Part shown: positions 22,817 through 32,400 of the stretch, piece after piece
How positions within the stretch are numbered: position 1 is the first letter of the stretch
How the letters are laid out: every line of letters starts with the position of its first letter
From: Stenotrophomonas sp. PS02289
Lineage (GTDB): Bacteria; Pseudomonadota; Gammaproteobacteria; Xanthomonadales; Xanthomonadaceae
Assembly (NCBI RefSeq): GCF_029960115.1
Contig: NZ_JASCOZ010000008.1
Location: 1-57,840 of the forward strand
Reading direction: 5' to 3'
DNA length: 57,840 bases
Notes under the pieces: generated by a model
Databases searched by the model: none
What the model saw: only the letters and a program-made list of their open reading frames with translations
What the model was told of the DNA's origin: nothing
Position numbers and translations under genes: made by a program

Positions 22817-23161
22817 ATGCTTTTCACAGGAGCGGCTGCAGCATTGATTGCACTAGCCAGCGCTGCAAGCGGGTGCTTGCAGGGGGAGTGGGCCTCCATC
22901 GTCGAGCAGACAGAGGTGTTGATCCTGCGCCGGGAAGCCCTGCGTGTGCCGCACGGCCCGGCAGGAGAGAAACAGGAGAACGTCTGTGTGAGAGTCCGGT
23001 TCCAGATCGATCAGAACGGTGTCCCGCAGGATGTCCGGATTGATCAGAGTTCCCGGAACCGCTCGGTTGATGTGGCAGCACGAGAAACCGTTCGAAAATT
23101 CAGATTCAAGGTGCCTCGCAATGATCAGGCCCCGTCGGCACTCGTGTTCGAGTATCCATAA
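22817..23161 (+). CDS. lipoprotein-like protein with TonB C-terminal-like domain
   Basis: 114 aa. The N-terminal hydrophobic stretch ends ASAASGC, a possible lipobox with Cys 20. The rest has the pattern of a TonB C-terminal domain: VRVRFQIDQNGVPQDVRIDQSS, then AARETVRKFRFKVP and FEYP at the end. There is no proline-rich spanning region, so it is not a full TonB. ATG 22817 is preceded by GGAGG at eight bases; ATG 22787 lacks a good site. Confidence 0.65.
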   Translation: MLFTGAAAALIALASAASGCLQGEWASIVEQTEVLILRREALRVPHGPAGEKQENVCVRVRFQIDQNGVPQDVRIDQSSRNRSVDVAARETVRKFRFKVPRNDQAPSALVFEYP

Positions 23162-23245
23162 CTGGAACATCCGTCCCCAACCCGTCACGCATCACTTGCT
23201 ATCCTCCAAGCCGGACCGAAGCCGAATATCAGGAAATCAAGGACG

Positions 23246-24508
23246 ATGGCACCCATCACCGCTCTCCGCCGCACCGCCCTGGGCCTCGCCCTGCCGCTCT
23301 GCCTCGCGCTAACTTCATCGCTTCTGGCGAACGAGCCCGCAGCCCCTGCCGCCGAAGAAGAGTCCACGCACGCCAAAGCCCTGCGCTACACCCGCGCGCT
23401 GGAGGAAACGCCGGATGCGGCTGACGCGGCGGAAGTGCGAAGGGCGCTGCTCGATTGGGGGATGAACAACGGCGAGTTCGAGGTCAACCTGTGTAATGTG
23501 ATGGACCTGCCCGAACTGGGGCACAAGGACCGTAGTCCGATTACCACCGAGCTGACCCAGCAGATGCTGTTCGGGAATATCGCCTTCCAGATCGAGCATG
23601 GCACCGACACCCCCGAGCTGGCCCGACAAGTCGCCGCCGCGGAAAGCGCGATCAAGGTCTACACCGTGATGCTGGCAAAGCACCCCGAGCTGCGCATCGC
23701 GCAGATGGACGCCCTGATCGCCGAGCAGAAAGCCGGCCGCCTGGACCGGCACCTGACGCCGGTGGTGACGGACTGTCTGGCCGCGCGGCGGACCCGTGTG
23801 AACCAGTCGCCGGACGAGGTGCCCTTGCTGGGTGGCTTCCTGCGCGAGACCTCGGTGATCTATCCCGAGCGGATCGGCACCTGGGTGATGGTGGGTGAGC
23901 ATCGTATCGACACAGTGCCGTATGGTGCTTCGCTCCGATACCAGCGTCCCGATGACAGCTCCGGCTTCATCGATCTCTACATCTATCCGGTGGGTATGAA
24001 CACCCCCGAGGCCGTCGCAGAACAGGCGAAGATCGAGCGCGAGGCGTTGCAGCAGAACTGGGCACCGCAGCTGGTCGATCCGCCGATGTCGGCGCTGTCG
24101 ACGTTCAAGCTGCCGGTGGAGCCTGCTAAACCCTCCCCCTATCACCAGCCTCGTCCCAAGACGGTAACTGCCTATCAGGTGGACTTCGGCTTCAAGCGTG
24201 AAGATGGGGCCTACAGCGGGGCGTTCATCTACATGGTGGACCGGCTGCATGGGATCGAAATCCGCTACAACGCAAAGGCGTCGTCGCTCGATCGGACGCG
24301 GCTGCGCAAAGAGGCCGAGAAGTTCACACGCGAAGTGTTTCCGCAGCTGAGCATCGTCAGCAACGGCAGCTGCGGTCTGCCCCAGATGGGCATCGACGGC
24401 AAGCTCGCCGACGGCTGTGACGGCATCGAGCCGGTGACGCCTGCGGTGGGCGAGGGCAAGCGCGAGCTGCGCTTCGAGTACACGCCCAGCCCGGATACGG
24501 CCCAATGA
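23246..24508 (+). CDS. exported protein of unknown function, paralogue 2
   Basis: 420 aa. Signal peptide TALGLALPLCLALTSSLLA ends near residue 28. It shares with the protein at 20416 the words LRYTRALE, GGFLRETSVIYP, SSGFIDLYIYPVGMN, YMVDRLHGIEIRYNA and CGLPQMGIDGKLADGC, as well as total length. It is followed by a coupled gene (ATGA at 24505-24508). Function unknown; a conserved disulfide near the C-terminus (CG...GC) is likely. Confidence 0.75.
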   Translation: MAPITALRRTALGLALPLCLALTSSLLANEPAAPAAEEESTHAKALRYTRALEETPDAADAAEVRRALLDWGMNNGEFEVNLCNVMDLPELGHKDRSPITTELTQQMLFGNIAFQIEHGTDTPELARQVAAAESAIKVYTVMLAKHPELRIAQMDALIAEQKAGRLDRHLTPVVTDCLAARRTRVNQSPDEVPLLGGFLRETSVIYPERIGTWVMVGEHRIDTVPYGASLRYQRPDDSSGFIDLYIYPVGMNTPEAVAEQAKIEREALQQNWAPQLVDPPMSALSTFKLPVEPAKPSPYHQPRPKTVTAYQVDFGFKREDGAYSGAFIYMVDRLHGIEIRYNAKASSLDRTRLRKEAEKFTREVFPQLSIVSNGSCGLPQMGIDGKLADGCDGIEPVTPAVGEGKRELRFEYTPSPDTAQ

Positions 24509-25029
24509 GCCTGCGCACGTGCATGTTGTGGCTGGCGATCGCAGCTCCGGCCTGCGCGCACGGGGCGGCGCAGGGCGAGCCGCCTGATCTCGCCCCCCTG
24601 GCCGAAGCAGTACAGCAGCTGAGGGCCGCCACGGTGCATGCCGCCCACGAAGCGTCTGCCTGCCGCATGGCGTTTCCAGATATGGGGGATGAACTACGTC
24701 ATGCGTCTTTCGACTGGTTCATGCGCAACCGGAGCTGGATCCCTGAGGTGGACAAGGCCTATCAGCGGCTGGTGCAGTTACAGGCCAAAGGTGATCTGGC
24801 CCGCATCAGCCAGAGACTGTCCGACGACGAAGCGGAAGAGCGACGCCAGTCGGCTGGCATGGAGGCCGGGTTGCAGGCACTCCCTGCGCCCCAACAACGC
24901 AAGCGGTGCGAGGGATTTGCCGCCGGCCTTTCCCGTTACGACGAAAGCGGCGACCAGGTCGCCGCACCGCTCGCAGTACTGCGGCGCGACCTGCACCTCA
25001 TCCCTGACTTCATTCGGACCTGGCGTTAG
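24505..25029 (+). CDS. small exported protein of unknown function
   Basis: 174 aa with a short signal peptide (LWLAIAAPACAHGA). The remainder is helical, with two Cys (ASACRMAF, KRCEGF). No family recognised. It overlaps the preceding gene by four bases and probably works with it. Its TAG stop overlaps the TAA of the convergent sulfatase gene (shared bases 25026-25029). Confidence 0.65.
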   Translation: MSLRTCMLWLAIAAPACAHGAAQGEPPDLAPLAEAVQQLRAATVHAAHEASACRMAFPDMGDELRHASFDWFMRNRSWIPEVDKAYQRLVQLQAKGDLARISQRLSDDEAEERRQSAGMEAGLQALPAPQQRKRCEGFAAGLSRYDESGDQVAAPLAVLRRDLHLIPDFIRTWR

Positions 25030-27356
25030 GTGGCAGCCGTCACCGGACTGGCGTTGGACTGAGGAAATATCTCCACATCCACGTGGTCAATCGTCCCGGT
25101 GAAGCGGAACGGCAGGGTGTAGCTCCAATCCACCGCCGAGCCGGTGTCCATGCCGATATCCAGCCCTTCGCCGATGGAGAACTGAATGGGAATTGTGCGC
25201 TCAAGCCGTCCGCTGGCCACGGTGTGGCCGTCCACCGCGAGGGTGAGCGTGCCACCTTTGCCCATGCCGCCGCCGTCATAGTCGAAGCGCGCCTCGATAT
25301 GCGCCTTGCCGGGTGGCAGTGCCTTTTCCGCACTGAACACCGGGCGCTCCTGGCCCAGGAAGTTGTAGACGAACGCCGGCTTGCCCTCGCGCATGTACAG
25401 CCCGTAGCCACCCTCCGAACCGCCCTGGGTGATGATCATCCCTTCGGCGTCGGCGGGCACCTCCACCTGCGCGGTGATCTTCCACGACTTGTTGAGCATG
25501 GGCAGGCAGGCCGCATCGGGCAGTGCCACCATGCCAGGGTAGTAGGTCGCCTGGGTACGCTTGCCGACCAGGCTGGGGCGTCCCATCGCCTCGGCGTTCA
25601 TGCGGATCACCGCGCGCCAATCCAGCGGCAGCACGCTGTACTTGGCTGCTTCCACCCACCACAGGTCCTGCAGCTCGCGCAGTTTGTCCGGGTGTTGTGC
25701 GGCCAGGTCGTGGGCCTGCGAGAAGTCCTCATCCAGCTTGTAGAGTTCCCAGACCTGCTGGTCCGGCGACCAGTCCTCGGAGCGGTTGGGAATCCAGGGG
25801 GCGAAGCTCGGGGCCGACGCCATCCAGCCTTCGTGGTACAGGCCGCGGTTGACGCCCAGTTCGAAGTACTGGGTGCGGCGCTTGCTGGGGGCGTCGCCCT
25901 GTTCGAAGCTGAAGGCAAAGCTGATGCCTTCGATATCCTTCTGTTGCACGCCATTGAGTTCGCGCGGGGCGGTCACGCCACACACTTCATACAGCGTGGG
26001 AACGATGTCGATGACATGCAGGAACTGTTCGCGCAGCGCGCCCTTGTCCTTGATGCGTTCGGGCCAGCTGATGATCAGGGGGTTCCGCGTGCCGCCAAAG
26101 TGGCTGGCCACCTGCTTGGTCCACTGGAAGGGCGTGTTCATCGCATGTGCCCACGACGACGGGAAATGGTTGAAGTGCTTCGGTCCGCCCAGTTCGTGCA
26201 TCACCACGAAGTTGTCCTGCCACTTCTCGGAAAATCCGTTGAAGAACAGGTTCTCGTTGAGTGACCCTTCCAGCCCGCCCTCCGCGCTGGAGCCGTTGTC
26301 GCCGGCAATGTAGAGAATGATGGTGTTGTCGGCGTCGGGCAGCGCCTTCACCGCGTCGATCACCCGGCCCATCGCCGCATCCACCTGCGCGCCGTAGGCC
26401 GCAAAGACTTCCATCATCCGCGCGTACACGGCTTTCTGGTCCGGCTCCAGGCCTTCCCACGCGGGCAGTCCGGGCGAGCGCTCGGTCAGATCCGTGTCCG
26501 CCGGCACCACGCCCAGTTTCTTCTGCCGTTCCAGGGTCTGCTCGCGATAGGCGTCCCAGCCCATGTCGAACTGGCCTTTGAATTTGTCGATCCAAGCCTG
26601 AGGTGCTTGATGCGGCGCATGCGTGGCACCCGGAGCCACGTACAGGAAATACGGGCGGTCCGGGGCGATGCTCTTGGCGCGGCGCACCCAGGCGATGGCC
26701 TTGTCGGCCAGGTCTTCGGTGAGGTGGTAGTCCGGGTCGTCAGAAGCCGGCACGAGATCGCGGTTCTCAAACAGCAATGGATTCCAGTGATTCATGTCGC
26801 CGGCGTTGAAGCCGTAGAAGTAATCAAAGCCCAGTCCGTTGGCCCAGCGGTCGAACGGTCCCGCCGCGCTCAGCTCCCACGTCGGTGTGTTGTGGTTCTT
26901 GCCGATCCACGCCGTCATGTAGCCGTTCTGGCGCAGCACCTCGCCAATGGTTCCGCAGTTGCGTGGCAGCACGCAGCAGTAGCCGTCGTAGCCGGTGGCC
27001 AGCTCGGTGATGCCGGCGAACGAGGCCGAATGGTGGTTGCGGCCGGTGATCAGGGCCGCGCGGGTGGGGCTGCACAGTGCCGTCGTGTGGAAACGGTTGT
27101 AACGCAGTCCCTCGGCCGCCAGTCGGTCCATGGTGGGCGAGGGCACGCCACCGCCAAAGGTGCTGAACTGGCCGAAGCCCACGTCGTCCAGCAGGATCAG
27201 CACCACGTTGGGGGCCCCTTTGGGGGCCTGCACCGGTTGCGGGAACTGGGCCGGGTCCGAGTCCTGGTAGGTGCGCCCGACCTGGCCGTGGAAGTGGAAA
27301 TCGGGGCGGGGGAGGATGTCCGGGGTGCCGGAGCCAGTAGCGTTGCGGGTATTCAT
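25026..27356 (-). CDS. arylsulfatase (type I sulfatase)
   Basis: 776 aa. The formylglycine signature is CSPTRAALITGR with the modified Cys at residue 95. The N-terminal metal site is LILLDDVGFGQFSTFGGG (D57, D58), and HAPHQAP and GDNGSSAEGG supply further ligands. The C-terminal 200 residues form a beta domain (FGGTRNP is still catalytic; EVFP near the end belongs to the extra domain), as in large Pseudomonas-type arylsulfatases. No signal peptide is visible, so a cytoplasmic site is likely. ATG 27356 is chosen; an ATG 13 codons upstream would give a basic, unconserved extension. It releases sulfate from organic sulfate esters. Confidence 0.9.
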   Translation of the reverse strand: MNTRNATGSGTPDILPRPDFHFHGQVGRTYQDSDPAQFPQPVQAPKGAPNVVLILLDDVGFGQFSTFGGGVPSPTMDRLAAEGLRYNRFHTTALCSPTRAALITGRNHHSASFAGITELATGYDGYCCVLPRNCGTIGEVLRQNGYMTAWIGKNHNTPTWELSAAGPFDRWANGLGFDYFYGFNAGDMNHWNPLLFENRDLVPASDDPDYHLTEDLADKAIAWVRRAKSIAPDRPYFLYVAPGATHAPHQAPQAWIDKFKGQFDMGWDAYREQTLERQKKLGVVPADTDLTERSPGLPAWEGLEPDQKAVYARMMEVFAAYGAQVDAAMGRVIDAVKALPDADNTIILYIAGDNGSSAEGGLEGSLNENLFFNGFSEKWQDNFVVMHELGGPKHFNHFPSSWAHAMNTPFQWTKQVASHFGGTRNPLIISWPERIKDKGALREQFLHVIDIVPTLYEVCGVTAPRELNGVQQKDIEGISFAFSFEQGDAPSKRRTQYFELGVNRGLYHEGWMASAPSFAPWIPNRSEDWSPDQQVWELYKLDEDFSQAHDLAAQHPDKLRELQDLWWVEAAKYSVLPLDWRAVIRMNAEAMGRPSLVGKRTQATYYPGMVALPDAACLPMLNKSWKITAQVEVPADAEGMIITQGGSEGGYGLYMREGKPAFVYNFLGQERPVFSAEKALPPGKAHIEARFDYDGGGMGKGGTLTLAVDGHTVASGRLERTIPIQFSIGEGLDIGMDTGSAVDWSYTLPFRFTGTIDHVDVEIFPQSNASPVTAAT

Positions 27357-27691
27357 CGGCGGGGCCAGCGGGGAGCGTGGCACTGAGCGTGGCACCGCTC
27401 CGCAAGTGGGGCATCGGCGAAAGCACGGTCGGGCTGCCAGTACTTCTACTGAGCCCTAAAGAAGTCCGCCGGGCGGCCGATAAGGCAGCGGGCGTCACTG
27501 CGCAGGTGGTGGCGCGGGGCGTTGCACGCAGAGCGGAAGAATTCCGCTGTGTTTATAGGAGAACCCTGATACCGCTTCGCTCGGGTTTCGGGAACAATCG
27601 CCGGCTGCCCTCAGGGGCAGGCAATGCAGGTCAAGAAGAACCCGTGCTCGCTGGGCGGGCGCGGGCGTCATTACAGAACGTGGGTGCACGG
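27357..27691. other. gene-free gap between arylsulfatase and cdiB
   Basis: 335 bases separate the divergent starts of the sulfatase and cdiB, so both promoters should lie here. An open frame continues upstream from cdiB to 27377, but it reads into the sulfatase start and has no signal-peptide-like part, so I take it as non-coding. I could not pick a convincing promoter by eye. Confidence 0.4.
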
Positions 27692-29422
27692 ATGATGTGT
27701 AACAGGCAGGGAGGCCGGGTCGTCGGGCTTCTGTTGATGGTGGGCATGGCAACGCAGGCATCGGCGCAGCAGGCCGAGGAGCGTGCCGCCCAGGAAGTGC
27801 TGCGCCAGCAGGAGCGCGAACGCGCGCTGCGCGAAGCGCAGGAAGCCCGCCCGGATGTGCGCCTTGAGCGCGCCCCGGTTGAGGCCTTCGAGCGTCTGCC
27901 CGAAGGCGAGTCGCCGTGCTTCCGCATCGACCGCATCGAACTGGACGGGCCCGACGCGCAGCGTTTCCGCTGGGCGCTGTATGCCGGCGACCCGCGCCGG
28001 GACCGCGCCGTCGGCCGCTGCCTCGGCACCGAGGGCATCAACCTGGTGATGAAGCGCATGCAGAACGCGATCATCGCCAAGGGCTATGTCACCACCCGGG
28101 TGCTGTCCGCACCGCAGGACCTCACCGGCGGCACGCTGAAACTCACCGTGCTGCCCGGCCGCTTCCGCAATGCCGTGTTCAACGAGCCGGACACCGCGCA
28201 TACGCGGCTGGGCAATGCCCTGCCGTTACGCAGCGGCCAGATCCTGAACCTGCGCGACATCGAGCAGGGCCTGGAAAACCTGCAGCGCGTGCCCACCGTC
28301 ACCGCCGACATCCAGATCGCCCCGGCCGAAGGCGAAGGGGCAGCACCCGGCCAGAGCGACCTGGCCATTGCCTGGCAGCAGCGCTCGCGCATCCGCGCCA
28401 GCCTCAGCCTGGACGATGCCGGCAGCGAAGCCACCGGCAAGCTGCAGGCCAACGGTACGTTCTCGCTGGACAACCCGCTGGGCCTCAACGAGCTGTTCTA
28501 CGTCAGCCTCGGCCGTGGCGTGTTCAACGGCAGCGGCAAAGACACCGACAGCTGGACCGTGCATTACGACGTGCCCTACGGCTACTGGCTGTTCGGAGCT
28601 ACCGCCAGCCGCTACGACTACAGCCAGCAGATCGCCGGCGCGTTTGAAAGCTACGACTACAGCGGACAAAGCCGCAATGCCGAAGCGCGCGTGGACCGCC
28701 TGCTGTTCCGCAACGCGAAGATCAAGCTCGGCTCCTACGGCCGTGCCTGGGTGCGCGAGTCGAAGAACTTCATCAACGACACCGAAATCGAAGTACAGCG
28801 CCGCCGTACCGCCGGCTGGGAACTCGGCTTCACTCACCGCCAGTTCATCGGCAACGCCAGCTTCGACGCCAGTCTGGCGTACCGGCGCGGCACCGGCGCG
28901 TTCGGGGCATTGCGCGCGCCGGAAGAGCTGGCCTACGCATTCGACCCCAGTATCCCGCTGGAAGGCACGTCGCGCATGCGCGTGATCACCGCCGACGCAC
29001 AGCTGGCCATTCCGTTCCAGATCGCCAGTCAGCGCCTGCGCTACACCGGCAGCTGGCGCGTGCAGTGGAACCGTACCCCGCTGGCCCCGCAGGACCGCTT
29101 CTCGATTGGCGGGCGCTACAGCGTGCGCGGCTTCGATGGCGAAAGCTCGCTCAGCGGCGAGCGCGGCTGGACCCTGCGCAACGACCTCTCGCTCGCCCTT
29201 CCTGCGCGCCAGGAACTCTACCTGGGCGTGGATGCGGGCCGCACCGGCGGTGCTTCCGTGCAATGGCAGGCCGGCCACCAGCTGATGGGCGCGGCACTGG
29301 GCCTGCGCGGCGGCTGGAAGACCCTTTCCTGGGACGGCTTTGTCGGCACCCCCCTCCAGCACCCGCGCAACTTCCCCACTGACTCCACCACTGCCGGTTT
29401 CAACCTGGCCTGGCGCTACTGA
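27692..29422 (+). CDS. cdiB: CdiB/ShlB-type two-partner secretion transporter
   Basis: 576 aa outer-membrane protein of the TpsB (Omp85) family that exports CdiA. A signal peptide (VVGLLLMVGMATQASA) is followed by a helix rich in Gln/Glu/Arg (about 30-65), a ShlB-type POTRA segment (CFRIDRIELDGPD...GYVTTRVL) and the 16-strand barrel. The conserved L6-loop motif is YSVRGFDGESSLSGERGW near residue 470, and the last residue is an aromatic Tyr as in Omp85 barrels. Start: the double ATG at 27692/27695. The cdiA ATG follows 21 bases after the stop. Confidence 0.92.
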   Translation: MMCNRQGGRVVGLLLMVGMATQASAQQAEERAAQEVLRQQERERALREAQEARPDVRLERAPVEAFERLPEGESPCFRIDRIELDGPDAQRFRWALYAGDPRRDRAVGRCLGTEGINLVMKRMQNAIIAKGYVTTRVLSAPQDLTGGTLKLTVLPGRFRNAVFNEPDTAHTRLGNALPLRSGQILNLRDIEQGLENLQRVPTVTADIQIAPAEGEGAAPGQSDLAIAWQQRSRIRASLSLDDAGSEATGKLQANGTFSLDNPLGLNELFYVSLGRGVFNGSGKDTDSWTVHYDVPYGYWLFGATASRYDYSQQIAGAFESYDYSGQSRNAEARVDRLLFRNAKIKLGSYGRAWVRESKNFINDTEIEVQRRRTAGWELGFTHRQFIGNASFDASLAYRRGTGAFGALRAPEELAYAFDPSIPLEGTSRMRVITADAQLAIPFQIASQRLRYTGSWRVQWNRTPLAPQDRFSIGGRYSVRGFDGESSLSGERGWTLRNDLSLALPARQELYLGVDAGRTGGASVQWQAGHQLMGAALGLRGGWKTLSWDGFVGTPLQHPRNFPTDSTTAGFNLAWRY

Positions 29423-29443
29423 CCGCACACAAGGACGCGTGAC

Positions 29444-32400
29444 ATGAACTTCGTATACCGGCTGGTGTTCAACCGTACCCTGCGCGTGTGGCAGGTGGCT
29501 TCCGAACTGGTGACCCGCGCCGCGGGTGGCAACGGTCGCGCGCCGCGCACTACCGCCGCCGCGCTGACCCCACTCGGCTTTGCACTGATGTGCAGCCTGG
29601 GCTGGGTGAGTGTGCTGGCACCGGCGGGCGCGCAGGACGCGCGCATCGTCGCCGACCCCAATGCCCCCGGCCGTGAGCGCCCACAGGTGCTCACCGCGCC
29701 GAATGGCGCGCCGCTGGTCAACATCACCACGCCGTCGGCCGGTGGCGTCTCGCGCAATCGCTATTCGCAGTTCGATGTCGGCCCGGAAGGGGCGATCCTC
29801 AACAACGCGCGCGGCCAGACCCAGACCCAGCTCGGCGGCTGGGTGCAGGGCAACCCGTGGCTGGCCACCGGTGCCGCCAAGGTGATCCTCAACGAGGTCA
29901 ACGGTCCCGCCAGCCGTCTGAACGGCTACATCGAAGTCGCCGGTCAACGTGCCGAAGTGGTCATCGCCAATCCCGCCGGCATCCAGGTCAATGGCGGTGG
30001 TTTCCTCAACGCCAGCCGGGTCACCCTGACCACCGGCACGCCGGTGTTCACCGGCGGCGTGCTCGATGGATACCGCGTCGGCGGTGGGGCCATCCAGATT
30101 GAAGGCGAGGGTCTGGATACAAGCCGCGCCGACTACACCGACCTCATCACCCGCTCGCTGCAGGTCAACGCCGGCGTGTGGGCCAACCAGCTCACCGCAC
30201 AGCTGGGCACCGGCACGCTCAGTGCAGCCGGAGCCAGCGCGCTCACCGCCGAAGCCGGCACCAAGCCCACCTTCGCCCTCGACGTCGGCGCACTGGGCGG
30301 CATGTATGCCAACAAGATCTGGCTGGTGGGCAATGAACACGGCGTTGGCGTGCGCAACGCCGGCACGCTGGGTGCACAGGCCGGCGAGCTGGTGGTCACC
30401 GTGGACGGCCGTCTGGAAAACACCGGTGCGCTGCAGTCGCTGCAGAACGTGCGCCTGAACGTCGCCGACGACGTGCGTAACGCAGGCACCATCGCGGCCA
30501 GCCGCGAAGTCGCACTGAACGCGGCCGGCACGCTGGACAACAGCGGCGGCACCGTCAACGCGCAGCGCCTGCAGGTGGACGCCGGCGGCCTGCGCAACCA
30601 TGGCGGCAAGCTGGAGCAGACCGGCGTGCAGGCGCTGTCACTCCAGACCGGCGCGCTGAGCAACCGCAGTGACGGCCTGGTCGGCAGCGTGATCACGCCC
30701 CCCACGCCGATGCCGGGCGGCGAAGATGCCGGCGGCAACAGCGGTGGCACCCCGTCCGATCCGGACACCGATACCGGTAGCACCACGCCGGGTACGGGCA
30801 CCGGCAACGAAGGCAGCACGCCGGGCACCGGCACGGGTACCACGCCCACCACGCCGGTGCAGCCGCTGGCCGAAGGCGCGATCAACATCGCCGGCCTGCT
30901 CGACAACGACGGCGGCAAGATCGTCAACGGCGGCGACACCCGCCTGCGGGTCCTGGACGGCCTGGACAACAGTGGCGGCCGCATGGGCGTGAACCGCCTG
31001 CGCAGCGACGGCAACCTGCTCAACGACGGCGGCACCCTGCATGTATACGGCGACGCGCTGCTGCAGCTGGGCCAGCTCTCCAATCAGGCGGGCAAGTTCA
31101 ACGTCTCCGGCACCTTCAGCCTGGAAGCGACCTCGTTCAACAACGCCGGCGGCGAGCTGCTGCACGGCGGCACCACCGCCGCCAGCTGGAATGTGCGCGG
31201 CCTGCTCGACAACAGCGACGGTCTGATCAGCTCCAACGCCACCTCGCTGCTGCTCAGCGCGCAGGACGTGAACAACAGCGCCGGCCGCATCGAGCACGCC
31301 GGCCTGACCCGCATGCTGCTCAGCAGCCAGCAGTGGTCGGGTGCCGGCGGCAGTATAAGCACCGCGGGCGCGCTGGACTGGTCCGCCGATCGTATCGACA
31401 TGCAGGGCGGCAAGGTCACCGCCAACCGCTTCCAGATCACCAGCAACGCGCTGGACAACCGCGGCGGCAGCCTGCTGTCGCTGGGCGCGCCCGGCAGCAG
31501 CGTGCGTACGGCGGCGCTGGACAACCGCGAAGGCGGCACCATCGCCGCCAACGGCGAACTCACCGTGGCCACCCGCACGCTGGACAACCGCGAGGGCCTC
31601 ATCCAGCAGGCCGGCAACGGCGCACTGCGCATCGGTGCTGACACCCTGAGCGGGGCCGGTGGCAAGGTGCTCAGCAACGGCGCGTTGTCGATCACCGGTG
31701 GCGACATTGACCTGAGCAAGGCACTCACCAGTGGCCAGCAGGTCAGCATCGACGCCAACACGCTGCGCAACAACGACGGCGAGCTGTACGCCTTGGGCGG
31801 CAGCGGCCTGCAGCTCAGCGCACGCGACCTGCTCGACAACAGCGGTGGCACCCTGTCGGCCAACGGCAATGTAAAGGTGCAGGCCGGGCAGCTGCTCAAC
31901 GTGGGCGGCAACGTGCTGGCGGCCGAAGGCGGCCGACTCGACATCACCACCCTGGGCCTGCTCGACAATTCCAGCAACGGTCGCCTCGCCGCCAGCGGCA
32001 ACATCACCCTGGACGCCGGCACGCTGCTCAACCGCAGTGGTGCCATCGAACACGCCGGCACCGGCACTCTCAGCATCACCGCCGGCACGCTGGACGGGCA
32101 GGGCGGCCGCATCCTCGGCATGGGCAGCCTCGACCTGCGCGGCGGTACACTCACCCTCGGCGAAGACAGCACCACCCAGGCCGAGCGCATCCGCGTCACC
32201 GCCACCGACCTCAGCACGGCCGGCGGCACGCTCAGTGCCACCGGCAGCGAAGCGCTGCAACTGCATCTCACCGGTACGCTGGACAACCGCGAAGGCACCG
32301 TGGCCACCAATGGCGCGCTCGATCTGCAGGCCGCCAACGTCCACAACCAGAAGGGCACGCTCAGTGCCGCCAGCACCGAGGACAGCCGCTGGACCATCAC

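Noticed and set aside
27377-27691. N-terminal extension of cdiB by 105 codons
   Set aside because: It would overlap the start of the divergent sulfatase gene and put the signal peptide in the middle of the protein.
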